Assembly: GCF_000212735.1 (NCBI RefSeq)
Contig: NC_015510.1
Location: 5,581,001-5,645,000, forward strand
Source: Haliscomenobacter hydrossis DSM 1100
GTDB taxonomy: Bacteria; Bacteroidota; Bacteroidia; Chitinophagales; Saprospiraceae
Length of the DNA: 64,000 bases
Reading direction: 5' to 3'
Of this stretch, positions 54,835 through 61,674 are shown one piece after another (the stretch's first letter is position 1; every line of letters starts with the position of its first letter). A program made the translations under genes and the position numbers. A model generated the notes under the pieces. It saw nothing but the letters and a program-made list of their open reading frames with translations, had not been told where the DNA came from and searched no databases.

Positions 54835-55359
54835 CTAACCTGCAAGCCCTAAAGATCGATCTATAAACAAAACAGCCTGCTGTAGGCGTTGTTCAAAGTC
54901 AAGGCCACTAATTTCCGCAAAGGTCGCATTCATGTCCCGCAGCGCTTTGAGGTAACGCTGGTACAATTGATCCCGATCATCCGGGTTTTCGCGCAGTGGA
55001 TCGGGCTCCCAGGGTAAATCGGGTTTGCACAGTAAAAAAAGATCATAGGGGTGCAAGTGCAATTGCCGCTCAATCCAGGGATGGCATTCCTGAAAGCGCA
55101 CTTCCGACCAAATTTTGATCACCAACAAATCGGTGTCACAAATCAGGAGCCTTTTGGCATCGCGGGCGTACGCCAATTCCCAATTGTACTGACCTTTGGC
55201 GATTTCGAGCAGATCGGGTTCATCGTAGCCTGGGCCATGTTTTTCCAGGAACAACCGCGAGAATTCAGGGGTATATGCCGTTTTATAATGGGCAGCCAGG
55301 GCAATGGCCAGATTGGTTTTACCAGAAGATTCGGGACCGGTGATCGCTACTTTGAACAT
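54835..55359 (-). CDS. NadR-like P-loop kinase (AAA_28)
   Basis: 174 residues. Walker A GPESSGKTNLA at the N-terminus, EFSRLFLEKHG, LLICDTDLLVIKIWSEV and DLFLLCKPDLPWEPDPLREN match the NadR ribosylnicotinamide-kinase-like family. Such kinases occur in Bacteroidota next to PnuC/PnuT vitamin transporters, and here the neighbour is a TPP-controlled receptor; a role in vitamin salvage is inferred. No PnuC-type gene is present. A palindrome-filled gap lies upstream. Confidence 0.85.
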   Translation of the reverse strand: MFKVAITGPESSGKTNLAIALAAHYKTAYTPEFSRLFLEKHGPGYDEPDLLEIAKGQYNWELAYARDAKRLLICDTDLLVIKIWSEVRFQECHPWIERQLHLHPYDLFLLCKPDLPWEPDPLRENPDDRDQLYQRYLKALRDMNATFAEISGLDFEQRLQQAVLFIDRSLGLAG

Positions 55360-55392
55360 TTGTTTTGATTTCTGAGTGACTAAACTAAGAAG

Positions 55393-55536
55393 AAAAGTTG
55401 AGAAGTTGAGGGGTTGAGAAGTTGAGGCTGGCGCAGCGACTTGCGACGATGCACACCTTCACACGCACACATCACACCCAAACCCATTCTTGCGGCAGCC
55501 TCAACTCTTCAACCGCTCAACTTTTCAACTTTTTTC
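55393..55536. repeat. Word-built palindrome (GTTGAGAA word)
   Basis: The left arm has repeated AGTTGAGAAGTTGAGG words and GGCTGGCGCA; the right arm has TGCGGCAGCC and complementary TCAACTCTTCAACCGCTC words, ending in CTTTTCAACTTTTTT. It lies between the divergent NadR-like and 55583 genes, so a simple terminator role does not fit well. Confidence 0.85.
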
Positions 55537-55582
55537 CCATTTTATTCGTTTTGGATATTAATTTTCCACAAACATTCTAACT

Positions 55583-56185
55583 GTGCAAGACATCGAACCA
55601 TACTACCGCTGGCGGGATGACTATGTGGCTGCTGAAGACGTCAATTCTCCCTTTTATGGCCGGGAGTACAGCGAATTTTATTACGTCAATAAAATTTACA
55701 ACTTCTACATTCATCCGCAGTGGGATTTTTTTGGCTCACATACCCTGTATCTAAAGGTCCTTTTTGCCGATTACGACGAAGGCTATGCCATCATTGAAAT
55801 GATTGGGGAATGGAACGATTGCCTGTATGACGACAGCATTTTTCTCAAGCGCGACTTGATAGACTTCATGATCGAAAAGGGTATTTATCGCTACATTTTT
55901 ATTTGTGAAAATGTACTCAATTTCCACAGCGGAGACAACGATTACTACGAAGAATGGTACGAAGACATCAAAGATGAAGACGGCTGGATCGTCATGATCA
56001 ACACCTTACAACACGTTTATGAGGAAATGAAAGACAACAAACTCCAATATTACCTTAACTTTGGCCTCGAATTCAACAACATCAACTGGAGGCCTTACAA
56101 GCCTGCGGACATTTACCAGATCCTGGATAAAATGGTCAACGGCAAAATCGTGCAGTTGCCACAGGGATGGGATCTTTTAGAGTAG
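55583..56185 (+). CDS. Conserved hypothetical acidic protein
   Basis: 200 residues from GTG 55583; an in-frame stop at 55559-55561 rules out an earlier start and no ATG lies near. It is soluble, very rich in Tyr, Asp, Glu and Trp (YYRWRDDYVAAEDVNSPFYG, DYYEEWYEDIKDEDGW) and ends WRPYKPADIYQILDKMVNG. No domain was recognised. It precedes era, separated by a word-built palindrome, and is probably a Bacteroidota-restricted family. Confidence 0.75.
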   Translation: MQDIEPYYRWRDDYVAAEDVNSPFYGREYSEFYYVNKIYNFYIHPQWDFFGSHTLYLKVLFADYDEGYAIIEMIGEWNDCLYDDSIFLKRDLIDFMIEKGIYRYIFICENVLNFHSGDNDYYEEWYEDIKDEDGWIVMINTLQHVYEEMKDNKLQYYLNFGLEFNNINWRPYKPADIYQILDKMVNGKIVQLPQGWDLLE

Positions 56186-56186
56186 T

Positions 56187-56286
56187 TGAAAAGTTGAAGT
56201 GTTGAAAAGTTGAATAGAATCCGCTCTTCAGCTCGGCTCAGCGCTCCCACTTTTCAACATTTCAACACTTCAACTTTTCAACTTTT
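56187..56286. repeat. Word-built palindrome upstream of era (TTGAAAAG / TTGAAGTG words)
   Basis: The left arm is AGTTGAAAAGTTGAAGTGTT-type tandem words; the right arm is their complements ending in CAACTTTTCAACTTTT directly before the era ATG. It fills the whole 101-base gap. It resembles the 55393 element in words but not in exact sequence. Confidence 0.87.
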
Positions 56287-57183
56287 ATGCACCGTTCTGG
56301 TTTTATCAATATCATTGGCCATCCCAACGTGGGGAAATCCACGCTGATGAATGCCCTGGTGGGGGAGAGGATGTCGATCATCACCAACAAACCACAAACC
56401 ACCCGTCACCGCATCATCGGGATTTTGAGTGGCGAAGATTTTCAAATGGTGCTCTCGGATACACCCGGAGTAGTGGACAAGCCCGCCTACAAGATGCACC
56501 AGGCCATGAATTCCTTCGTGCAATCTACTTTTGAAGACGCCGATTTGATGCTGCTGGTCACGGATGTGCTCGAAACCTACCCGGCTGAGGATCACCTTTT
56601 GGCACAATTGCGCAAACAACAGGAAGTTCCCATGTTTGTGGTCTTGAACAAAATTGACCTGGTGGATGAGGAAAAACTGGCTCAGCTCCAGCAATTTTGG
56701 GCCGAACAACTGCCCCAAGCCACCTTGATCCCCATCTCTGCCTTGAAAAAAACCAATACCGATTTGTTGCTGAACACCCTGAAAGAAAACTTGCCAGAAG
56801 GGCCGGAGTATTACCCCAAAGACCAACTCACCGACCGCCCGGAGCGTTTCTTCATGAGTGAAATTATCCGCGAAAAAATCATGCTGCTCTACCACCAGGA
56901 GATTCCCTACGCCACCCAGGTGATCATCGAGGATTTTAAAGAAGACCAAACGGTTGGCGGCAAAGCCATAGCCCGCATTTCTGCTACGATTTATGTAGAG
57001 CGCGACACCCAAAAATCTATCTTAATTGGTAAAAACGGGGTGTCCATCAAAAAACTGGGTACGGATGCCCGCCAGGATATGGAAATCTTTTTGGAAAAAA
57101 AGGTCTTTCTGGAGCTTTTTGTCAAAGTGAAAGAAAACTGGCGGAACGATGATTATTTTTTGAAGCAGTTTGGATACAAATAA
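56287..57183 (+). CDS. era: GTPase Era
   Basis: 298 residues. G1 GHPNVGKST, G2 region KPQTTRHRI, G3 SDTPGVV, G4 LNKIDL, G5 ISALK, and a C-terminal KH domain (ILIGKNGVSIKKLG, FLELFVKVKENWR). Era binds 16S rRNA near its 3-prime end during small-subunit maturation. The G1 motif has His where most have Arg or Lys (GHPNVGKS), a change common in Bacteroidota. Length and domain order are typical. Confidence 0.97.
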   Translation: MHRSGFINIIGHPNVGKSTLMNALVGERMSIITNKPQTTRHRIIGILSGEDFQMVLSDTPGVVDKPAYKMHQAMNSFVQSTFEDADLMLLVTDVLETYPAEDHLLAQLRKQQEVPMFVVLNKIDLVDEEKLAQLQQFWAEQLPQATLIPISALKKTNTDLLLNTLKENLPEGPEYYPKDQLTDRPERFFMSEIIREKIMLLYHQEIPYATQVIIEDFKEDQTVGGKAIARISATIYVERDTQKSILIGKNGVSIKKLGTDARQDMEIFLEKKVFLELFVKVKENWRNDDYFLKQFGYK

Positions 57184-57257
57184 TGTGCTAATTTGCTAAT
57201 TAGCACGTTATCCTATTAACACATCAGCAAATCATCACCTTAGCAAATCAGCAAATT
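57184..57257. repeat. AT-rich word repeat downstream of era
   Basis: TGCTAATTTGCTAATTAGCA is mirrored by repeated CAGCAAATCA and TAGCAAATCAGCAAATT words up to the next ATG. Pairing is less complete than at the other loci, but the style (tandem word and its complement) is the same. Confidence 0.65.
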
Positions 57258-57659
57258 ATGAAATCACTTCTCCTGGCGCTTAGCCTGACCCTCGCTTTTG
57301 CCTGCACCAAAAACGCTACCAGCGATGACGACGTCAAACCGGATGCTGATGATGTCGTGTTGTCAACGGGTACATTCATCAATGGCGCACACGCCACTTC
57401 CGGCACGGCCAAACTGATCAAAGACAAAGACGGTAAAAAATTCCTCTTGCTGGAAAATTTCAAATCTGACCCAGGGCCAGATATATACCTCTATCTCGCT
57501 AATGACTTAAAAGCCAGCGATTATACCGAAATCGTCAAGACACCTGCCAATGGCAATTTGCGGCTGGCTGTGCCCGGTACGGCCAAGGATAGCCAAAAGT
57601 ATGTATTGGTTTGGTGTAAGCAGTTTACGGTGTTGTTTGGGTCGGCGGAGTTGAAGTGA
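57258..57659 (+). CDS. DM13-domain lipoprotein
   Basis: 133 residues. Signal MKSLLLALSLTLAFAC with a lipobox, acidic linker TSDDDVKPDADDV, then the DM13 domain: LSTGTFINGAHATSGTAKL, GPDIYLYLAND and the terminal YVLVWCKQFTVLFGSAEL with its conserved Cys. DM13 domains have been proposed to act in extracellular electron or redox steps. It is a single gene between era and an SRPBCC gene. Confidence 0.85.
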   Translation: MKSLLLALSLTLAFACTKNATSDDDVKPDADDVVLSTGTFINGAHATSGTAKLIKDKDGKKFLLLENFKSDPGPDIYLYLANDLKASDYTEIVKTPANGNLRLAVPGTAKDSQKYVLVWCKQFTVLFGSAELK

Positions 57660-57785
57660 CTTCTTGAAGGTTTAGTGCTCATGGCTTATCTTTACCAAAC
57701 GGGCGTAGTAAGTACGCATATTTCCGTAGCGGTCAGGCTGTGACGACACAGTTAACGACCAACAATCTTCAAAACAAAACGGCAT

Positions 57786-58277
57786 ATGTGGATTATTTTA
57801 ACTGTAATAATTTTAGCAATCCTACTTTTAAGTAGAACAAGTTTTGAAATTCGTGATGAAATTGAAATCAACGCATCAGCCGACAAGATTTGGGCGACAA
57901 TTATTGATTTTGAAAATTATAAAAATTGGAACTCACAATTAACATTTTTGGGCGGTACCGTACAACCCAAGGGGAAACTTCATCTAAAACTCGCAGCAGC
58001 AGGTGCAGAACCATACGAGTTTAAACCTGACATTTCCTATTGGCAAGAGAAGAAACGATTTGCTTGGATTGCAAAAACTGGACTTCCCAGAATTTTTGAT
58101 GGAGAACATTTTTTTGAGCTAAAAGACATTGGAAATGGAAAAACATTACTCACGAATAGAGAAGAATATAGGGGGATTTTATCACAAATATTCAAACAAC
58201 TTCCAATGATGAAGACAGCACCTGACGGATTTAAAAAGATGAACTTGGAACTCAAAAATTATATTGAGAAACAGTAA
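57786..58277 (+). CDS. SRPBCC-fold protein with N-terminal membrane helix
   Basis: 163 residues. A transmembrane helix (IILTVIILAILLLS) precedes a START/polyketide-cyclase-like fold: EIEINASADKIWATIIDFEN, YKNWNSQLTFLGG, and the final long helix DGFKKMNLELKNYIEK. The fold binds hydrophobic ligands in a cavity. The ligand is unknown. The next gene follows after 11 bases, so the two may be co-transcribed. Codons are AT-richer than in era. Confidence 0.8.
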   Translation: MWIILTVIILAILLLSRTSFEIRDEIEINASADKIWATIIDFENYKNWNSQLTFLGGTVQPKGKLHLKLAAAGAEPYEFKPDISYWQEKKRFAWIAKTGLPRIFDGEHFFELKDIGNGKTLLTNREEYRGILSQIFKQLPMMKTAPDGFKKMNLELKNYIEKQ

Positions 58278-58288
58278 AAATTATTATC

Positions 58289-59434
58289 ATGGCATTGAAC
58301 AGAATATTACTTTTTAGCTTTTTGACAATTTTTACGGCCTGCAACGGACAAGAAAAAACATACACACTTAAAGACCTCAATACTTCCCAACCAGGTCTAA
58401 AAGTAATTAGAAACTTTAAGGCAGCTGCTTTGGCCCCTGATTTTGACACTACCTTAGTCAGTCAATACATCCGCAGTATTTTTCAGGATTCGAAAGGGAA
58501 TTTATGGTTTGGTACCTTAGGCGAAGGGGTAGTGCGGTATGATGTAAAAACCTTGACCTACTTTTCCCATCCTGATGGTTTTATCAACAACACCGTTTAT
58601 GCCATCAATGAAGATAAAAACGGCAATATGTGGTTTGGCACCGACCAGGGCGTGTACAAATATGACCCGTCGGCTACGCTCAGGGCGGGTGGGAAAACCT
58701 TTAAAAATTACAATCAAAAAGATGGCCTGAGCCATATAGACATCACTCGCAAGGGCATCCTGGTGGACAAATCGGGTACCATTTGGGTAGGCACACATGG
58801 TGGCGTTTTCCGGTATGATCCATCTGCCGATAGTAAAGGTGCTCAGAGTTTTTCATTGTTTCAAGAGCTTCCTCCTATCAATGTTGCGGGCATCATGGAA
58901 GACAAAAGTGGAAACATTTGGTTTGCTTCTTCGAATAAAGGTGTTTTTCGCTACGACCCTTCGGCTTACTTCGACTCCGCTCAGCACAAGTCGCTCACAG
59001 CAGGTGGAAAAACAATTACCAACATTGCAGAAAAGGAAGGTTTGGGAGACAACTATGCGGGAGGCATAGCAGAAGATCAAGCCGGAAATATCTGGTTTAC
59101 GATGAAAAACGGCATTTGCAAATACGATGGAAGAATATTAACAGGATACACTCCCAAAGACGGCTTAGGTGGAACTGAATTTTGGGGCATCTACATAGAA
59201 CAGTCGGGTATCATTTGGGTTACAGCCCGAGGTAGTACTACGAGATTTGACCCTTCCGTTCCCTTACCCAATCCCCAAGCTTTTACCGTGTTTACACCTG
59301 CCAACGGTTTAAATTGCTGTGTGCAAAGCATGTATCAAGACAGATCAGGAAATATGTGGTGGGGTGCAGGGCAAGGACTCTATCGATTTGATGGCCAACG
59401 CTTTTATCAAGTTAAGCAGAATGGCCCGTGGTAG
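58289..59434 (+). CDS. Two-component-regulator-type beta-propeller lipoprotein
   Basis: 381 residues, lipobox LTIFTAC. At least six propeller (Reg_prop) blades repeat the pattern IxxDKSGNIWFGTxxGVxRYDP, for example RSIFQDSKGNLWFGTLGEG, INEDKNGNMWFGTDQGV and IMEDKSGNIWFASSNKG. In hybrid histidine kinases such propellers form the periplasmic sensor; here no kinase domain follows, so it is a free-standing propeller. It is possibly a ligand-binding surface lipoprotein. Confidence 0.88.
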   Translation: MALNRILLFSFLTIFTACNGQEKTYTLKDLNTSQPGLKVIRNFKAAALAPDFDTTLVSQYIRSIFQDSKGNLWFGTLGEGVVRYDVKTLTYFSHPDGFINNTVYAINEDKNGNMWFGTDQGVYKYDPSATLRAGGKTFKNYNQKDGLSHIDITRKGILVDKSGTIWVGTHGGVFRYDPSADSKGAQSFSLFQELPPINVAGIMEDKSGNIWFASSNKGVFRYDPSAYFDSAQHKSLTAGGKTITNIAEKEGLGDNYAGGIAEDQAGNIWFTMKNGICKYDGRILTGYTPKDGLGGTEFWGIYIEQSGIIWVTARGSTTRFDPSVPLPNPQAFTVFTPANGLNCCVQSMYQDRSGNMWWGAGQGLYRFDGQRFYQVKQNGPW

Positions 59435-59485
59435 TTTTCCGCATTAGCGGTCATCGTAAAAACACAGTAAAAACCACAGACAACA

Positions 59486-60382
59486 ATGAGAAAAATAACA
59501 GCTATATTTTTTGCTATACTGAGCCTCACCAGTTGTTCTACCGTACAAGACAACGAAAGACAAACAAACATTGACTCCATATTTGACAAAATGGAACTTC
59601 AAGGAGTGGACATTCAAAAACCCTTGCTTTATGGTTTCTACTTTTACGACCAGGACCAATCCAAGCTCGAAAAACTAAAAGACGAGTTGCTAAAAGACAA
59701 GTATAAATTAGTCAGACTTGAAAAGGCCGAAGATCAGGAGTTTGTACTTCACGTTGAAAAAGTAGAAATACATTCAAGGGCTTCCCTTTTGGAAAGAGAA
59801 AACCAACTAGAGCAACTTTCTAAAACTTTTCAAGTTGCATCTTACGACGGCTGGGACGTTGGAAACCCTGACCCCACTAAGCCTTTGGTTTCCAAGGACG
59901 ATGGTTTTGAAAAATCTTTGGTCAATAAATCAGCTGCGGAATTGTATAAAATGGCCAACGACCTCTATAACAGCAAAAGCCATAACGAAGCAGTTGTAGT
60001 ATTTCAAAAGTGTATAGAAAGCAATTACAAGTTGGACACCTGCTATTACAAACAGGGTGTTAGTTATCTCGGCTTAGGACAAGCTAAAGTTGGGATTGAA
60101 AAATTTGAAGCGGCTTTAAAAATCAATCCAAAATACGTTAAAGCTTGCTTCAATATTGGTGCGACTTGTTACGACAATGAGGAGTATCAAAAGTCAATTG
60201 ACTACTACCAAAAAGCAGCAAAACTTGACCCCAAGGACGACAGGGTTTATTATGGGATTGCGGCAGCTCAATTTGTGTTGGGACACCTCAAAGCTGCTGA
60301 AGAAAATTGCCAAATAGCGTTAAAACTGAACCCGGGGAATGAAAATGCAAAGGCACTTTTGGGGGATATGAAGAAGGAATAG
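59486..60382 (+). CDS. Lipoprotein with RraB-like N-terminal domain and C-terminal TPRs
   Basis: 298 residues, lipobox LSLTSC. Residues 45-130 resemble RraB (ribonuclease E regulator family): LLYGFYFYDQDQSKLEKLKD, VEIHSRASLLERENQLEQLS and YDGWDVGNPDP. Four TPRs follow from 150 (AAELYKMANDLYNSKSHNEA, GIEKFEAALKINPKYVKACF). RraB acts in the cytoplasm in gammaproteobacteria, so this exported version probably has another role. No RNase E gene is near. Confidence 0.82.
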   Translation: MRKITAIFFAILSLTSCSTVQDNERQTNIDSIFDKMELQGVDIQKPLLYGFYFYDQDQSKLEKLKDELLKDKYKLVRLEKAEDQEFVLHVEKVEIHSRASLLERENQLEQLSKTFQVASYDGWDVGNPDPTKPLVSKDDGFEKSLVNKSAAELYKMANDLYNSKSHNEAVVVFQKCIESNYKLDTCYYKQGVSYLGLGQAKVGIEKFEAALKINPKYVKACFNIGATCYDNEEYQKSIDYYQKAAKLDPKDDRVYYGIAAAQFVLGHLKAAEENCQIALKLNPGNENAKALLGDMKKE

Positions 60383-60513
60383 TGAGGGGAGAGCCCCACG
60401 CTAATGGACTTATGCTCGTAGGACATCAATTGCCTCAGGCTTATGATTTTTTTGAAAATAAGCGCTCTTTTGGGATCATCCTTTCATCAAATTATGTCAG
60501 GAGCAATGCGATT

Positions 60514-60893
60514 CAATTGCCACGTGCTTTAGCGCGTGGTTAGCAGGATTTTTTGAAAATGGGCTTTAGCCCTGGCATAAATTTGAAAATAGGGCTAAAG
60601 CCCAATGTCATTGACTTTAGGATTTTCGCATTGAATTTGGTAGCGTGCATTTGCCTCAGAACCCCCGACCCCTAAAGGGGAGTACAGCCTACGAAATTTC
60701 GGAATTTATTTCTTTTTAACTGAATGTCAAAATTTTAAACATACGTAAAATGTGCTCCCCTTTAGGGGTCGGGGGTTGACAGACTTCAGCACAATCCTGC
60801 GCTGAATGCACCTTTTTTCTAAAGTCAACGACATTGGGCTAAAGCCCATAATTTTTTAATCTCCCTACCACGCGCTAAAGCACGTGGCAATTG
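60514..60893. repeat. Three concentric inverted repeats in a 614-base gene-free gap
   Basis: Gap 60383-60996 has no gene. Outer arms, perfect over 27 bases: 60514-60540 (CAATTGCCACGTGC...) and 60867-60893. Middle arms: about 60590-60619 (GGGCTAAAGCCCAATGTCAT...) and 60819-60846, with few mismatches; an extra GGGCTTTAGCCC lies at 60561. Inner arms, perfect over 21 bases: 60662-60682 (CCCCCGACCCCTAAAGGGGAG) and 60755-60775. The three stems are unrelated in sequence yet share a centre, as if each element had landed in the loop of the previous one. Confidence 0.9.
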
Positions 60894-60996
60894 ATGCCCT
60901 CCGAGCAAAATGTCAAGTAGTGTGGTGAAGACCGAGCTTCCAAATACGTCCGCACTGCGGACGCAATTCAGTTGAACACCTCATAATGATTGTACA

Positions 60997-61437
60997 ATGG
61001 ATAAAGTAAAGCATTATCAGGATTTGTTGGTGGCCTATTTGCAAGAATATGCGGCAACACCTTATATATTGACGTTGATAATTTTAGTTATATTAACAAG
61101 CTGTGACCCAGTTCATACCTTGAATTTGGAAAACAGGACAAAAGGTAAACTTGAGATTATTTACTACCCCACACTTGAGAATAGACAACTTGGCAACAAT
61201 GCACCTGAAGCAATTGAGCTCAGAGGGCAGAAAATGAATAAAATAACTTTGGACTCTGCAGAAACAATGCCTATCGGGACAATTGTGGCTATGTATATGC
61301 CGTCGGCTAACGATATCGACTTAGATTATTTAGAAATAAGATACGGGCAAGACACCATTCGGTTGATTGGCAAAAATGCAATCTTGACAACAGTTCAAAA
61401 AGTAAAGAAGCTAGATTGGCGGCTTATAGTGAAATAG
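60997..61437 (+). CDS. Lipoprotein whose N-terminus derives from XisI
   Basis: 146 residues. The first 20 (MDKVKHYQDLLVAYLQEYAA) are the canonical opening of XisI, the fdxN-element excision factor family. From about residue 23 the sequence is unrelated: a hydrophobic segment and lipobox (LIILVILTSC) and then a small beta-rich domain (NLENRTKGKLEIIYYPTLEN). The junction is near 61057-61062. Either the lipoprotein gene was captured behind a XisI start, or translation really starts later and the XisI piece is a relic. No XisH is found upstream. Confidence 0.65.
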   Translation: MDKVKHYQDLLVAYLQEYAATPYILTLIILVILTSCDPVHTLNLENRTKGKLEIIYYPTLENRQLGNNAPEAIELRGQKMNKITLDSAETMPIGTIVAMYMPSANDIDLDYLEIRYGQDTIRLIGKNAILTTVQKVKKLDWRLIVK

Positions 61438-61610
61438 ACAGACGACCACGCAGCAGCATCTGCAAAGTGCAGGTTTTCGTCTTTCGTAGCCAATTTTTGG
61501 TGGCCGATAATTCTGTGCTCCGAATGAATATTTGTAGTAAAAAGCCCACCATCGCCAAGACGTAAATCGTCAGCAGAATTTTACCCATAAATCTCACAAT
61601 AGAGAAAATT

Positions 61611-61671
61611 TAGCCATCAGCCATCAGCCATGAGGCACGCTCATAGCTGATTGCTGACTGCTCATAGCTGA
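61611..61671. repeat. Word-built palindrome (CAGCCAT word)
   Basis: TAGCCATCAGCCATCAGCCATGAG is mirrored after five bases by CTCATAGCTGATTGCTGACTGCTCATAGCTGA-type words (complement of the same family, imperfect). It abuts the stop of the minus-strand type B cargo gene, so it may also end that transcript. Confidence 0.75.
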
Positions 61672-61674
61672 CCG

